Shown: positions 18,122-27,817, numbered from the stretch's first letter. The stretch is DNA of 64,000 bases from Pseudomonas anuradhapurensis (GCF_014269225.2 NZ_CP077097.1:3607001-3671000), one strand, 5' to 3'. Notes: generated by a model not told the origin, from the letters alone. Made by a program: numbers and translations.

Positions 18122-19474
18122 ATGTCCGAGTCACGCAAGGCGTATATCCCTGTTGCGCCGCCGCGAGAGCCCTTGCCCCTGCTCCAGCTGATCCTGGTTG
18201 GCCTGCAACATGTCCTGCTGATGTACGGTGGCGCGATCGCCGTGCCGCTGATCATTGGCCAGGCCGCCGGGCTGTCCCGTGAAGAAGTCGCTTTCCTGAT
18301 CAACGCCGACCTGCTGGTAGCGGGTGTCGCCACCATCATCCAGTCATTCGGTATCGGCCCGGTGGGCATCCGCATGCCGGTGATGATGGGGGCCAGTTTC
18401 GCTGCCGTCGGCAGCATGGTGGCCATGGCCGGCATGCCCGGCGTGGGCCTGCAGGGGATCTTCGGCGCGACCATCGCCGCCGGGTTCTTCGGCATGCTGA
18501 TCGCGCCGTTCATGTCCAAGGTCGTACGGTTCTTCCCACCCCTGGTCACCGGCACGGTGATCACCTCGATCGGCCTGTCACTGTTCCCGGTGGCGGTCAA
18601 CTGGGCCGGCGGCGGCCAGCAGGCTGGCACCTTCGGTGCGCCGATCTTCCTGTTGGTGGCCGGCCTGGTGCTGGCGGTGATCCTGCTGATCAACCGCTTC
18701 ATGCGTGGGTTCTGGGTCAACGTGTCGGTGCTGGTAGGCATGGGCCTGGGCTATATCCTGGCCGGCGCCATCGGCATGGTCGACCTGTCGGGCCTGAGCC
18801 AGGCACCGTGGCTGCAAGTGGTCACCCCACTGCACTTCGGCATGCCGACCTTCAGCCTGGCACCGATCCTGTCCATGTGCCTGGTGGTGGTGATCATCTT
18901 CGTCGAATCCACTGGCATGTTCCTGGCGCTGGGCAAGGTGACCGGCCGTGAAGTGACCCCTGGCATGCTGCGTCGCGGCCTGTTGTGCGATGCCGGTGCC
19001 TCCTTCGTCGCCGGCTTCTTCAACACCTTCACCCACTCCTCGTTCGCCCAGAACATCGGCCTGGTGCAGATGACCGGGGTACGCTGCCGCTATGTCACCG
19101 TGGTGGCCGGTGCGCTGTTGATCCTGCTCAGCTTGCTGCCCAAGGCGGCCTTGCTGATTGCCTCGATCCCGCCTGCGGTACTGGGCGGCGCCTCCATCGC
19201 CATGTTCGGCATGGTTACCGCCACCGGGATCAAGATTTTGCAGGAGGCGGACATTGGCGACCGCCGCAACCAGTTGCTGGTTGCGGTGAGCGTCGGCTTC
19301 GGGCTGATCCCCGTGGTACGCCCGGAGTTCTTCGCCCAGATGCCGCAGTGGATGGAACCCATCACCCACAGTGGCATCGCCATGGCCACGGTCAGTGCGC
19401 TGGTGCTCAACGTGCTGTTCAACATCCTCGGCGGTGCCGATCGCGCGGCGCACAACGCCTGCCATCAGCACTGA
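18122..19474 (+). CDS. NCS2 family urate/xanthine permease
   Basis: The 450-residue protein has 12-14 predicted membrane segments and typical nucleobase-ascorbate transporter motifs: QLILVGLQHVLLMYGGAIAVP in helix 1, FGIGPVGIRMPVMMGASFAA, FVESTGMFLALGKVTGREV with the conserved Glu, and FFNTFTHSSFAQNIGLVQMTGVR. The Q/N-N-x-G substrate motif appears as QNIGLVQMTG. Such proteins import urate or xanthine with protons. Adjacency to puuD favours urate, but this is inference. The ATG at 18122 follows gaggt. Confidence 0.92.
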   Translation: MSESRKAYIPVAPPREPLPLLQLILVGLQHVLLMYGGAIAVPLIIGQAAGLSREEVAFLINADLLVAGVATIIQSFGIGPVGIRMPVMMGASFAAVGSMVAMAGMPGVGLQGIFGATIAAGFFGMLIAPFMSKVVRFFPPLVTGTVITSIGLSLFPVAVNWAGGGQQAGTFGAPIFLLVAGLVLAVILLINRFMRGFWVNVSVLVGMGLGYILAGAIGMVDLSGLSQAPWLQVVTPLHFGMPTFSLAPILSMCLVVVIIFVESTGMFLALGKVTGREVTPGMLRRGLLCDAGASFVAGFFNTFTHSSFAQNIGLVQMTGVRCRYVTVVAGALLILLSLLPKAALLIASIPPAVLGGASIAMFGMVTATGIKILQEADIGDRRNQLLVAVSVGFGLIPVVRPEFFAQMPQWMEPITHSGIAMATVSALVLNVLFNILGGADRAAHNACHQH

Positions 19475-19495
19475 AGCAACCCGCCTGGAGCAACA

Positions 19496-19518
19496 GGGGG
19501 CGGCGCATAGCCGCCCCC
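19496..19518. terminator. GC-rich hairpin after the NCS2 permease
   Basis: GGGGGCGGC (19496-19504) pairs with GCCGCCCCC (19510-19518) in a perfect 9-bp stem with a 5-nt loop. No T-run follows, so it could be a factor-dependent end or mRNA-stability structure. Confidence 0.5.
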
Positions 19519-19627
19519 GCCTCGACCTCGTCGTAAACGCTGTACCGTCGGCCCGCCGGAATGGGCCGCCCGGGGCGCCTGCGCGCCAAAAAAACCCAAC
19601 AAAAACAATAAGTCCGGGAACCACAAC

Positions 19628-20413
19628 ATGAAACGCATCACCTCGTCCCTCTTGCTGGGCAGCAGCCTGCTGGCCACCCTCCCCGCCCACGCCGGGGAAT
19701 GGCTGCAGTGGCACGGCGAAAGCCTGACCTACCTGTATGGCAAGGACTTCAAGGTCAACCCCCGCATCCAGCAGACGATCACCTTCGAGCACGCCAACAA
19801 ATGGAAGTACGGCGACACCTTCATGTTCGTCGACAAGGTCTTCTACAACGGCAAGGCCGACCCCGGCAAAGGCGTCACCAGCTACTACGGGGAGTTCAGC
19901 CCGCGCCTGTCGCTGGGCAAGATCACCGGCCACAAGTTCGAACTGGGCCCGATCAAGGATGTGCTGGTCGCCATGACCTACGAGCGCGGCGAGGGCGACA
20001 ACGAGGCCTACCTGATCGGCCCTGGCTTCGACCTGGCCATCCCCGGCTTCAACTATTTCACCCTGAATTTCTACCTGCGTAACACCGAAGGCAGCCGCCC
20101 CGGTGACAACGTCTGGCAGATCACCCCGGCCTGGTCCTACACCGTGCCCGTGGGCAAGTCCGACATTCTGATCGACGGTTACATGGACTGGGTGGTGGAC
20201 AACGACCAGACCCGTCGCGGGACCTACCACGCCAACCTGCAGTTCAACCCGCAGGTCAAGTACGACCTGGGCAAAGCCCTCGGCCTGGGCGCCAAGCAGC
20301 TGTACGTGGGCATCGAGTACAGCTACTGGAAGGACAAGTACGGCATCGACAGCCAAGGCAACGTCGACAGCAACCAGAGCGTCACCAGTGCGCTGGTCAA
20401 GGTGCACTTCTAA
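19628..20413 (+). CDS. Tsx-like outer-membrane nucleoside channel (copy 1)
   Basis: The 261-residue precursor has a signal peptide cleaved near LPAHAG, then beta-barrel-like sequence ending in VKVHF with a terminal Phe, the outer-membrane insertion signal. Similarity is to the nucleoside-specific channel-forming Tsx family. Conserved segments include YLYGKDFKVNP and GPGFDLAIPGFNYF. It probably lets purines or nucleosides cross the outer membrane for the permeases beside it. Copy 2 lies 350 bp downstream and is highly similar throughout, indicating tandem duplication. Confidence 0.85.
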   Translation: MKRITSSLLLGSSLLATLPAHAGEWLQWHGESLTYLYGKDFKVNPRIQQTITFEHANKWKYGDTFMFVDKVFYNGKADPGKGVTSYYGEFSPRLSLGKITGHKFELGPIKDVLVAMTYERGEGDNEAYLIGPGFDLAIPGFNYFTLNFYLRNTEGSRPGDNVWQITPAWSYTVPVGKSDILIDGYMDWVVDNDQTRRGTYHANLQFNPQVKYDLGKALGLGAKQLYVGIEYSYWKDKYGIDSQGNVDSNQSVTSALVKVHF

Positions 20414-20763
20414 GAAGTTGACCAAACGCACAAGTTTGGTCCGTCGCGCTCCAGGACGGAGCACTTGAGGCAAGGCGCGCAAGCCAGTAATCTGCGCGCC
20501 CCCTCGATCAGGGCAGAACGGATTCTGCCTGCGTTTACTGACCGCTCAGTCAATGAATACGGGCGGTTGGCCAACGTGTTGCCAGCCTGAAAGACCCTTT
20601 TCATCCGTTCAGAACGAAGTCGAGCAGGAAGGTTTTGCCAGCCCGGGAAAGTTGGCTCAACCCTTGCCAAACAGCTGTGGCCTATCGAAAAAAACTGACT
20701 CGAAAGACAAAAAAAGCGCGATAACGCGCTGACAACAGATCAATCAAGGGAGCGAAATTCGCA
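20414..20763. promoter_or_regulatory. Intergenic region between the two Tsx-like genes
   Basis: These 350 bp hold no supported gene. A perfect 8-bp hairpin (GACCAAAC 20420-20427, GTTTGGTC 20434-20441) follows the first gene. CTGACCGCTCAGTCAA lies at 20538-20553. AGCGCG-ATAA-CGCGCT (20715-20730) lies just before the second gene's ribosome-binding site and could affect its translation. Confidence 0.6.
20538..20553. promoter_or_regulatory. CTGACCGCTCAGTCAA, RutR-like box before Tsx-like copy 2
   Basis: Shares YTGACC-N4-AGTCAR with the boxes before xdhA (4748) and the AzgA permease (11990). It is about 210 bp upstream of the second Tsx-like gene. Confidence 0.45.
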
Positions 20764-21546
20764 ATGCGTACCATCAACAGCCTGATCCTCGCCGGCGGCC
20801 TGCTGGCCTGCGGCACCACCTTTGGCGGCGACCTGCTGCAATGGCAGAACAACAGCCTGACCTACCTGTGGGGCAAGAACTTCAAGGTCAACCCGGCGAT
20901 CCAGCAAACGCTCACCTTCGAGCACGCCGACGCCTGGAAGTATGGCGACAACTTCATCTTCGTCGACAAGATCTTCTACCAGGGCCAGAAAGACGCCGGC
21001 AACGGCCCGAACACCTACTATGGCGAGATCAGCCCGCGCCTGTCCTTCGGCAAGATCTTCGATCAGAAGCTCGAGTTCGGCCCGGTCAAGGATGTGTTGC
21101 TGGCGATGACCTACGAGTTTGGCGAGGGTGACACCGAGTCGTACCTGATCGGCCCCGGCTTCGACCTGGCCATCCCCGGGTTCGACTACTTCCAGCTGAA
21201 CTTCTACAACCGCACCACCGATGGCAGCCGCGCTGGCGACAATGTATGGCAGATTACCCCGGTGTGGTCGTACACCATCCCGGTCGGTTCTTCCGACGTG
21301 CTGATCGACGGCTTCATGGACTGGGTGGTGGACAACGACGAGAACCGTCGCGGCACCTACCAGGCCAACCTGCACTTCAACCCGCAGATCAAGTACGACC
21401 TGGGCAAGGCCTTGCACCTGGGTGAGAAGCAGTTGTACGTGGGTGTGGAATACGACTACTGGAAGAACAAGTACGGCATCAAGGATTCCGATGCCTTTAC
21501 TACTGACCAGAACACCATGAGCTTCTTGCTCAAGGTTCATTTCTGA
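20764..21546 (+). CDS. Tsx-like outer-membrane nucleoside channel (copy 2)
   Basis: The 260-residue precursor has a signal peptide (MRTINSLILAGGLLACGTTFG) and a beta-rich mature part ending LLKVHF. It matches copy 1 over almost its whole length: YLWGKNFKVNP, GPGFDLAIPGFDYF, DGFMDWVVDNDENRRGTYQ. Two adjacent paralogs suggest pores for related purine compounds or different expression conditions. The ATG at 20764 has aaggga upstream. A GGGCCGC/GCGGCCC hairpin (21559-21575) follows the stop. Confidence 0.85.
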   Translation: MRTINSLILAGGLLACGTTFGGDLLQWQNNSLTYLWGKNFKVNPAIQQTLTFEHADAWKYGDNFIFVDKIFYQGQKDAGNGPNTYYGEISPRLSFGKIFDQKLEFGPVKDVLLAMTYEFGEGDTESYLIGPGFDLAIPGFDYFQLNFYNRTTDGSRAGDNVWQITPVWSYTIPVGSSDVLIDGFMDWVVDNDENRRGTYQANLHFNPQIKYDLGKALHLGEKQLYVGVEYDYWKNKYGIKDSDAFTTDQNTMSFLLKVHF

Positions 21547-21558
21547 GTTGAACCTTCG

Positions 21559-21580
21559 GGGCCGCGTTGCGGCCCATTCG
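21559..21580 (+). terminator. Terminator-like hairpin after Tsx-like copy 2
   Basis: GGGCCGC and GCGGCCC form a 7-bp stem around GTT, followed by attcgct. The T-run is weak. Confidence 0.5.
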
Positions 21581-21613
21581 CTACCAACCTCGCTCCCACA
21601 GGCGCAGCGCACC

Positions 21614-21654
21614 GTGTAGGAGCGGGTTTACCCGCGAACCGGGGCTACGCCCCG
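21614..21654. repeat. REP element
   Basis: gtgtaggagcgggtttaccc then gcgaaccggggctacgcccc. This is a single REP unit between convergent Tsx-like copy 2 and the DUF808 gene. Confidence 0.85.
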
Positions 21655-21664
21655 GCCACGCACC

Positions 21665-22579
21665 TCAATTGGCCGGCCGAACCGCCCGCCACAGTTTCCC
21701 TGCCAGGCTTACCAGGGCCAGCACCACCGCACCGGCCACAACCCCGACGCCGCCATTCAGCAGCGCTACGGTCAACGCCCCGCCACGCCCTTCACTGATC
21801 GCCTCGATGGCGTGATGCAGCGGCGCGATGCCATGCACCAGGATTCCGCCGCCGACCAGGAACATCGCCGCAGTGCCGATCACCGACAGGCTCTTCATCA
21901 TGTACGGCGCGGCCCACAAGATGCCGTTACCCACCGCCTGGGCCAGGCGTGATGCCTTGCGGGTCATCCACAGCCCGAGGTCATCGAGCTTGACGATGCC
22001 GCCCACCAGCCCGTACACACCGATGGTCATGACCACCGCGATGCCCGACAGCACGATGATCTGCTGGCTCAACGGTGAGTCAGCGACGATGCCCAGGGTA
22101 ATGGCGATGATTTCCGCCGAAAGGATGAAGTCGGTGCGCACCGCGCCCTTGATCTTGGTTTTCTCGTACGCCACCAGGTCGACATTGGCGTCCGCCACAG
22201 CTTCCTTGTGGGCCTCGTGCTGCGCCTCATCCTCCTCCTTGCTGTGCAGGAACTTGTGCGCCAGCTTCTCGAAGCCCTCAAAGCACAGGTAGGCACCGCC
22301 GAGCATCAGCAGCGGTATCACCGCCCAGGGAATGAACGCACTGATCAACAGCGCCGCCGGTACCAGGATGGCCTTGTTCACCAACGACCCTTTGGCCACC
22401 GCCCACACCACCGGCAGCTCGCGATCGGCGCGCACGCCGGTGACCTGCTGGGCGTTCAGCGCCAGGTCATCGCCCAGCACCCCTGCGGTCTTTTTTGCCG
22501 CGACCTTGGTCATCAGCGAGACGTCATCGAGCACCGTGGCGATGTCGTCGATCAGTACCAGTAGACTGCTTCCTGCCAT
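21665..22579 (-). CDS. DUF808 (YedI-like) inner-membrane protein
   Basis: The 304-residue protein begins [20 protein letters not shown] and has several hydrophobic helices (about 65-100, 155-215, 230-300). A charged loop of about 110-150 ([16 protein letters not shown]) separates the first group from the rest. The pattern and N-terminus match the DUF808/YedI family of conserved membrane proteins, whose function is not established. It is divergent from the RutR-like gene with 132 bp between. Nothing ties it directly to purine metabolism except position. Confidence 0.85.
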   Translation of the reverse strand: MAGSSLLVLIDDIATVLDDVSLMTKVAAKKTAGVLGDDLALNAQQVTGVRADRELPVVWAVAKGSLVNKAILVPAALLISAFIPWAVIPLLMLGGAYLCFEGFEKLAHKFLHSKEEDEAQHEAHKEAVADANVDLVAYEKTKIKGAVRTDFILSAEIIAITLGIVADSPLSQQIIVLSGIAVVMTIGVYGLVGGIVKLDDLGLWMTRKASRLAQAVGNGILWAAPYMMKSLSVIGTAAMFLVGGGILVHGIAPLHHAIEAISEGRGGALTVALLNGGVGVVAGAVVLALVSLAGKLWRAVRPAN

Positions 22580-22711
22580 GTTTGTCTGCTTCCGGATGAA
22601 TGAATGCTGCCGATTCTAGCGCAAAGCCGCTGCCTTGAGCCCCCGTCGAGCCCGGTGCTACCATGCCCGATCCCTCTTAGAGGTGGCCAGACACGAGGAA
22701 GATCCCTGACC

Positions 22712-23323
22712 ATGAGCACCATTCGCGAGCGCAACAAGGAACTGATCCTGCGCGCGGCCAGCGAGGAATTCGCCGACAAGGGCTTCGCCGCCACCAAGAC
22801 CAGCGATATCGCGGCCAAGGCCGGCCTGCCCAAGCCGAACGTGTATTATTACTTCAAGTCCAAGGACAACCTCTACCGCGAGGTGCTGGAAAGCATCATC
22901 GCGCCGATCATGCAGGCGTCGACCCCGTTCAATGCCGACGGCGACCCGAAAGAAGTGCTGAGTGCCTACATTCGCTCGAAGATCCGCATTTCGCGCGACC
23001 TGCCGCATGCGTCCAAGGTGTTCGCCAGCGAGATCATGCACGGTGCCCCGCACCTGTCGCCGAACCAGGTGGCGCAGTTGAACGAGCAGGCCCGGCACAA
23101 CATCGAATGCATCCAGCGCTGGATCGACCGCGGGCAGATCGCCCACGTCGACGCGCATCACCTGATGTTCAGCATCTGGGCAGCGACCCAGACCTATGCC
23201 GATTTCGACTGGCAGATCTCGGCGGTGACCGGCAAGGCCAAGCTGGCCGACAGCGATTATGACGCTGCGGCGGAGACCATCATCCGCATGGTACTCAAGG
23301 GGTGTGAGCCCGAGGTGGCCTGA
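22712..23323 (+). CDS. RutR-like TetR family regulator
   Basis: The 203-residue protein has an N-terminal TetR helix-turn-helix (about 10-60, with TSDIAAKAGLPKPNVYYYFKSKDNLY). Its C-terminal domain closely parallels E. coli RutR: ASKVFASEIMHGAPHL and HLMFSIWAATQTYADFDWQI match RutR segments. E. coli RutR senses uracil/thymine and binds TTGACCAnnTGGTCAA, repressing pyrimidine use and also affecting purine degradation genes. Boxes of that architecture occur before xdhA, the AzgA permease, Tsx copy 2 and the NCS1 permease. The start is the ATG at 22712 preceded by gaggaag; the longer frame was not used. Confidence 0.8.
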   Translation: MSTIRERNKELILRAASEEFADKGFAATKTSDIAAKAGLPKPNVYYYFKSKDNLYREVLESIIAPIMQASTPFNADGDPKEVLSAYIRSKIRISRDLPHASKVFASEIMHGAPHLSPNQVAQLNEQARHNIECIQRWIDRGQIAHVDAHHLMFSIWAATQTYADFDWQISAVTGKAKLADSDYDAAAETIIRMVLKGCEPEVA

Positions 23324-23339
23324 CCCTCGGCGCTGGCTG

Positions 23340-23440
23340 CTGCGCGGATGAACCCGTTCCCACAGAGGCACCATGAGCTTCTAAGCCTGTGATGGTCCTG
23401 TGGGAGCGGGTTCACCCGCGAATAGGCCTGAACAGGCAAT
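23340..23440. repeat. REP pair (BIME) between the RutR-like and GlcG-like genes
   Basis: gcgcggatgaacccgttccc (23342) and tgtgggagcgggttcacccg (23400) are inverted copies of one REP unit, about 35 bp apart, between convergent genes. Confidence 0.85.
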
Positions 23441-23446
23441 AGAGAA

Positions 23447-23887
23447 TCAGGCTGCTACACCGGCATCCGCTCTCAACCCCACCTCCTCGATCGCACTGAT
23501 CGCGCACTGCTCGTCGATATCCGACGTATCCCCGCTGATCCCTACGGCACCCAGCACCTTGCCGTCCTGATCACGCACCAGCACGCCACCCGGCGCCGGC
23601 ACCACCGGCCGTTCACCCAAGCCGTTCAGCGCGGCAAAGAACGCTGGCCGTTGCTGCGCATCCAGCGCCAGCAAGCGCGAGCCCTTGCCCAGCGCAATCG
23701 CGCCCCAGGCCTTGCCAGTAGCCACCTGCGGGCGAATCAGGCTGGCACCGTCTTCGCGTTGCAGCGCCAGCAGGTGGCCGCCGGCGTCCAGTACCGCCAC
23801 GGTCAGCGGTGCAGCATTGATCTTGCGGCCCGCCGCCAGCGCGGCATTCACCAGGCTGACCGCGACTTTCAGGTTCAAAGCGTTCAT
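23447..23887 (-). CDS. GlcG/HbpS-like family protein
   Basis: The 146-residue protein has the GlcG/HbpS fold pattern: an N-terminal helix, TVAVLDAGGHLLALQREDGA, then PVVPAPGGVLVRDQDGKVLGAVGISGDTSD in segments typical of the family. Members are associated with glycolate/glyoxylate operons (glcG) or haem binding (HbpS); the biochemical role is not settled. The ATG at 23887 follows agaggac. It is divergent from gcl and shares a 256-bp control region holding two perfect TTGTATACAA palindromes, so it is probably induced with gcl. Confidence 0.82.
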   Translation of the reverse strand: MNALNLKVAVSLVNAALAAGRKINAAPLTVAVLDAGGHLLALQREDGASLIRPQVATGKAWGAIALGKGSRLLALDAQQRPAFFAALNGLGERPVVPAPGGVLVRDQDGKVLGAVGISGDTSDIDEQCAISAIEEVGLRADAGVAA

Positions 23888-23968
23888 GGAAAGGTCCTCT
23901 TCTTGTTGTGAGAAGCCCTGAGGGCAGTTGAAAACAATAGGACCAATAGAACACAACGAGTTGCATTT

Positions 23969-23978
23969 TTGTATACAA
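23969..23978. promoter_or_regulatory. TTGTATACAA palindrome (GlcG-like gene side)
   Basis: Perfect 10-bp palindrome, 81 nt upstream of the GlcG-like gene. Confidence 0.7.
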
Positions 23979-24108
23979 TATTTTGAAACGATCGTATGCG
24001 ATGATGCAAACGCCCGTTTTCTTGGGCGCTCGAACGAAAGCATCCACTGCCGACGAAAACCCGTTGACCTGAGCGGCCAGCCATGAATACACTCTGGCGC
24101 AAAGCAAG

Positions 24109-24118
24109 TTGTATACAA
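24109..24118. promoter_or_regulatory. TTGTATACAA palindrome immediately before gcl
   Basis: Perfect 10-bp palindrome, 25 nt before the gcl ATG and just upstream of its ribosome-binding site. A repressor here would block the start of the transcript. Confidence 0.72.
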
Positions 24119-24143
24119 TTACAAAATCGATGAGGCACAAACC

Positions 24144-25919
24144 ATGAGCAAAATGAGAGCAATCGATGCAGCCGTTCTGGTCATGCGCCGTGAAGGTGTA
24201 GATACCGCGTTCGGCATCCCGGGGGCTGCCATCAACCCGTTGTACTCGGCCCTGAAGAAAGTCGGTGGCATCGATCACGTCCTCGCTCGCCACGTCGAAG
24301 GCGCCTCGCACATGGCCGAGGGTTATACCCGCGCCAACCCGGGCAACATCGGCGTGTGCATCGGTACCTCCGGCCCAGCCGGCACCGACATGGTCACCGG
24401 CCTGTACAGTGCCTCGGCCGACTCCATCCCGATCCTCTGCATCACCGGCCAGGCGCCGCGCGCGCGCCTGCACAAGGAAGACTTCCAGGCGGTCGACATC
24501 ACCAACATCGTCAAGCCGGTAACCAAGTGGGCCACTACCGTTCTGGAGCCAGGCCAGGTGCCTTATGCGTTCCAGAAAGCCTTCTATGAAATGCGCACCG
24601 GCCGCCCAGGCCCGGTACTGATCGACCTGCCGTTCGACGTGCAGATGGCCGAGATCGAGTTCGACATCGACGCCTACGAACCGCTGCCCGTGCACAAGCC
24701 GTCCGCCACCCGGGTACAGGCCGAAAAAGCCCTGGCCCTGCTCAATGACGCCGAGCGCCCGTTGCTGGTTGCCGGTGGTGGGGTCATCAACGCCGACGCC
24801 AGCGACAAGCTGGTCGAGTTCGCCGAACTGACCGGCGTACCGGTCATCCCGACCCTGATGGGCTGGGGCACCATCCCTGACGACCACGCGCAGATGGTCG
24901 GCATGGTCGGCCTGCAGACCTCGCACCGCTATGGCAACGCCACCCTGCTGAAATCCGACCTGGTGTTCGGCATCGGTAACCGTTGGGCCAACCGCCACAC
25001 CGGCTCGGTCGACGTCTACACCGAAGGCCGCAAGTTCATCCACGTCGACATCGAGCCGACCCAGATCGGCCGGGTGTTCACCCCCGACCTGGGTATCGTT
25101 TCCGACGCCGGCAAGGCGCTGGACGTGTTCCTCGAAGTGGCCCGCGAGTGGAAAGCCGCAGGCAAGCTGAAGTGCCGCAAGGCCTGGCTGGAAGACTGCC
25201 AGCAGCGCAAGGCCAGCCTGCAGCGCAAGACCCACTTCGACAACGTGCCGGTCAAGCCGCAACGCGTTTACGAAGAGATGAACCAGGTGTTCGGCAAGGA
25301 CACCTGCTACGTCAGCACCATCGGCTTGTCGCAGATCGCCGGTGCGCAGTTCCTGCACGTGTACAAGCCACGCCACTGGATCAACTGCGGCCAGGCCGGC
25401 CCGCTGGGCTGGACCATCCCTGCTGCCCTGGGCGTGGTCAAGGCCGACCCGAAACGCAAGGTGGTCGCGCTGTCGGGTGACTACGACTTCCAGTTCATGA
25501 TCGAAGAACTGGCGGTGGGCGCGCAGTTCAACCTGCCGTACGTGCACGTGCTGGTGAACAACGCCTACCTCGGCCTGATCCGTCAGGCACAGCGTGGCTT
25601 CGACATGGATTACTGTGTACAACTGGCGTTCGAGAACATCAACGCCACCGACGCCGCCACCTACGGTGTCGACCACGTTGCCGTGGTCGAGGGCCTGGGC
25701 TGCAAGGCCATCCGCGTGTTCGAGCCGGCAGACATCGCCCCTGCCCTGCTCAAGGCACAGAAGATGGCCGAAGAGTTCCGTGTGCCGGTGGTGGTCGAAG
25801 TGATTCTCGAGCGCGTCACCAACATTTCCATGGGCACCGAGATCAACGCGGTCAACGAGTTCGAAGACCTGGCCCTGGTCGGCAACGACGCGCCAACCGC
25901 CATCTCGCTGCTGGACTGA
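24144..25919 (+). CDS. gcl: Glyoxylate carboligase (tartronate-semialdehyde synthase)
   Basis: The 591-residue ThDP enzyme condenses two glyoxylates to tartronate semialdehyde with CO2 loss. Residues 50-52 read H-V-E: Val51 stands where most ThDP enzymes have the catalytic Glu, a known hallmark of Gcl. Other motifs are [12 protein letters not shown] and the ThDP-binding [21 protein letters not shown] region near the C-terminus. The ATG at 24144 follows tgaggc. The downstream order gcl-hyi-glxR-glycerate kinase-pykF gives a full path from glyoxylate to pyruvate. Confidence 0.97.
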   Translation: MSKMRAIDAAVLVMRREGVDTAFGIPGAAINPLYSALKKVGGIDHVLARHVEGASHMAEGYTRANPGNIGVCIGTSGPAGTDMVTGLYSASADSIPILCITGQAPRARLHKEDFQAVDITNIVKPVTKWATTVLEPGQVPYAFQKAFYEMRTGRPGPVLIDLPFDVQMAEIEFDIDAYEPLPVHKPSATRVQAEKALALLNDAERPLLVAGGGVINADASDKLVEFAELTGVPVIPTLMGWGTIPDDHAQMVGMVGLQTSHRYGNATLLKSDLVFGIGNRWANRHTGSVDVYTEGRKFIHVDIEPTQIGRVFTPDLGIVSDAGKALDVFLEVAREWKAAGKLKCRKAWLEDCQQRKASLQRKTHFDNVPVKPQRVYEEMNQVFGKDTCYVSTIGLSQIAGAQFLHVYKPRHWINCGQAGPLGWTIPAALGVVKADPKRKVVALSGDYDFQFMIEELAVGAQFNLPYVHVLVNNAYLGLIRQAQRGFDMDYCVQLAFENINATDAATYGVDHVAVVEGLGCKAIRVFEPADIAPALLKAQKMAEEFRVPVVVEVILERVTNISMGTEINAVNEFEDLALVGNDAPTAISLLD

Positions 25920-25988
25920 TCGCCTGACGCCCCCGTGCCGGCCCCTGTTGCAGGGGCGCCGGGGGCCTTCACCGCAAGGAGACACACC

Positions 25989-26771
25989 ATGCCTCGCTTC
26001 GCTGCCAACCTGTCCATGCTGTTCACCGAACAGGACTTCCTGGCCCGCTTCAAGGCTGCCGCCGATGCTGGTTTCAGCGGCGTCGAATACCTCTTCCCGT
26101 ATGACTTCAGCGCCGCCGAGATCAAGCAGCAGCTGGAGGCCAACGGCCTGACCCAGGTGCTGTTCAACCTGCCGGCCGGCGACTGGGCCAAAGGCGAGCG
26201 TGGCATCGCCTGCCACCCGGACCGCGTCGCGGAGTTCCGCGCCGGGGTCGACAAGGCCATCGAATACGCCAAGATGCTGGGCAACACCCAGGTCAACTGC
26301 CTGGCCGGCATTCGCCCACAAGGCCCGGACTGCGCCACCGTGCGCAAGACCTTCGTGGAGAACCTGCGCTACGCCGCCGACAAGCTGAAAGCCGCCGGGA
26401 TCCGCCTGGTCATGGAAATGATCAACACCCGCGACATCCCCGGCTTCTACCTGAACACCACCAAACAGGCCCTGGAAATCCAGGCCGAAGTGGGCAGCGA
26501 CAACCTGTTCCTGCAGTACGACATCTACCACATGCAGATCATGGAAGGTGACCTGGCACGCACCATGGAAGCCAACCTGAAGCTGATCAACCACATCCAG
26601 CTGGCCGACAACCCGGGCCGTAACGAACCCGGCACCGGCGAGATCAACTACCGCTTCCTGTTCGAGCACCTGGACCGCATCGGCTACCAGGGCTGGGTGG
26701 GCGCGGAGTACAAGCCGCTGACCACCACCGAAGCGGGCCTGGGCTGGCTGAAGACCCATAACGCAATTTAA
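25989..26771 (+). CDS. hyi: Hydroxypyruvate isomerase
   Basis: The 260-residue TIM-barrel protein of the xylose-isomerase-like family interconverts hydroxypyruvate and tartronate semialdehyde. It starts MPRFAANLSMLFTEQDFL. VEYLFPYDF, LVMEMINTRDIPGF and YDIYHMQIMEGDL supply the expected metal-site Glu, Asp and His residues. The ATG at 25989 has aaggagacac directly upstream. It is followed by a REP pair and then glxR. Confidence 0.95.
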   Translation: MPRFAANLSMLFTEQDFLARFKAAADAGFSGVEYLFPYDFSAAEIKQQLEANGLTQVLFNLPAGDWAKGERGIACHPDRVAEFRAGVDKAIEYAKMLGNTQVNCLAGIRPQGPDCATVRKTFVENLRYAADKLKAAGIRLVMEMINTRDIPGFYLNTTKQALEIQAEVGSDNLFLQYDIYHMQIMEGDLARTMEANLKLINHIQLADNPGRNEPGTGEINYRFLFEHLDRIGYQGWVGAEYKPLTTTEAGLGWLKTHNAI

Positions 26772-26787
26772 GAAACAACGCGGAACA

Positions 26788-26880
26788 CTGTGGGAGCGGG
26801 CATGCCCGCGAACACCGGCGAAGCCGGTGCCACCCACCGAGTTGTCTGCGTCGCGGGCAAGCCCGCTCCCACAGGGGGCC
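26788..26880. repeat. REP pair (BIME) between hyi and glxR
   Basis: ctgtgggagcgggcatgccc at 26789 and its inverted copy ending gcccgctcccacag at 26876 flank a short ACCGGCGAAGCCGGT hairpin. It lies within the gcl operon and may set relative expression of the flanking genes. Confidence 0.88.
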
Positions 26881-26923
26881 AAGGCTCGCTTGAGATATCA
26901 CAAATACAAAGAGGCACATTCTC

Positions 26924-27817
26924 ATGGCTAAAATCGGTTTCCTCGGCACCGGCATCATGGGCAAGCCCATGGCGCAGAACCTGCAAAAGGCAGGTCACAG
27001 CATCTTCGTTTCCACCCACCACGACGCCGCCCCAGCCGACCTGATCGCCGCTGGCGCAGTGGCCCTGGCCAACCCGAAAGAAGTGGCCCAGGAAGCCGAG
27101 TTCATCATCATCATGGTGCCGGACACCCCACAGGTCGAAAGCGTCCTGTTCGGTGAAAACGGCGTGGCCGAGGGCGTGGGCCCGAACAAGGTAGTGATCG
27201 ACATGAGCTCGATCTCGCCGACCGCGACCAAAGCCTTTGCCGAAAAGATCAAGGCCACTGGCGCTGCCTACCTGGACGCCCCGGTATCCGGTGGTGAAGT
27301 GGGTGCCAAGGCCGCGACCCTGAGCATCATGGTCGGCGGCTGCCCGAAGGCCTTCGAGCGCACCCTGCCGCTGTTCGAAGCCATGGGCAAGAACATCACC
27401 CGCGTGGGTGGCAACGGCGACGGCCAGACCGCCAAGGTGGCCAACCAGATCATCGTTGCCCTGAACATCCAGGCCGTGGCCGAAGCCCTGCTGTTCGCCG
27501 CCAGGAATGGTGCCGATCCTGCCAAGGTGCGTGAAGCGCTGATGGGTGGCTTCGCCTCGTCGAAGATCCTCGAAGTGCATGCCGAGCGCATGATCAAGGG
27601 CACCTTCGACCCAGGCTTCCGCATCAACCTGCACCAGAAGGACCTCAACCTGGCCCTGCAAGGCGCCAAGGAATTGGGCATCAACCTGCCCAACACTTCC
27701 AATGCCCAGCAAGTGTTCAACACCTGCCAGGCCCTGGGCGGCGGTAACTGGGACCACTCGGCGCTGATCAAAGGCCTGGAGCACATGGCCAACTTCTCGA
27801 TCCGCGACGACAAGTAA
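26924..27817 (+). CDS. glxR: Tartronate semialdehyde reductase (2-hydroxy-3-oxopropionate reductase)
   Basis: The 297-residue beta-hydroxyacid dehydrogenase starts MAKIGFLGTGIMGKPMAQNL with the Rossmann GxGxxG. The substrate-binding signature DAPVSGGEVGA is at about 122-132. The catalytic Lys lies in the GDGQTAKVANQII helix. It reduces tartronate semialdehyde to D-glycerate. The ATG at 26924 follows aagaggc. A REP pair separates it from the kinase gene. Confidence 0.95.
   Translation: MAKIGFLGTGIMGKPMAQNLQKAGHSIFVSTHHDAAPADLIAAGAVALANPKEVAQEAEFIIIMVPDTPQVESVLFGENGVAEGVGPNKVVIDMSSISPTATKAFAEKIKATGAAYLDAPVSGGEVGAKAATLSIMVGGCPKAFERTLPLFEAMGKNITRVGGNGDGQTAKVANQIIVALNIQAVAEALLFAARNGADPAKVREALMGGFASSKILEVHAERMIKGTFDPGFRINLHQKDLNLALQGAKELGINLPNTSNAQQVFNTCQALGGGNWDHSALIKGLEHMANFSIRDDK

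Noticed and set aside
24064..24079. TTGACCTGAGCGGCCA before gcl as a RutR-like box
   Set aside because: Only the left arm matches; the right arm lacks GTCAA.
23613..26882. 1089-residue open frame on the minus strand opposite gcl and hyi
   Set aside because: It lies antisense to two well-identified enzymes and has no domain; it is a GC-skew artefact.
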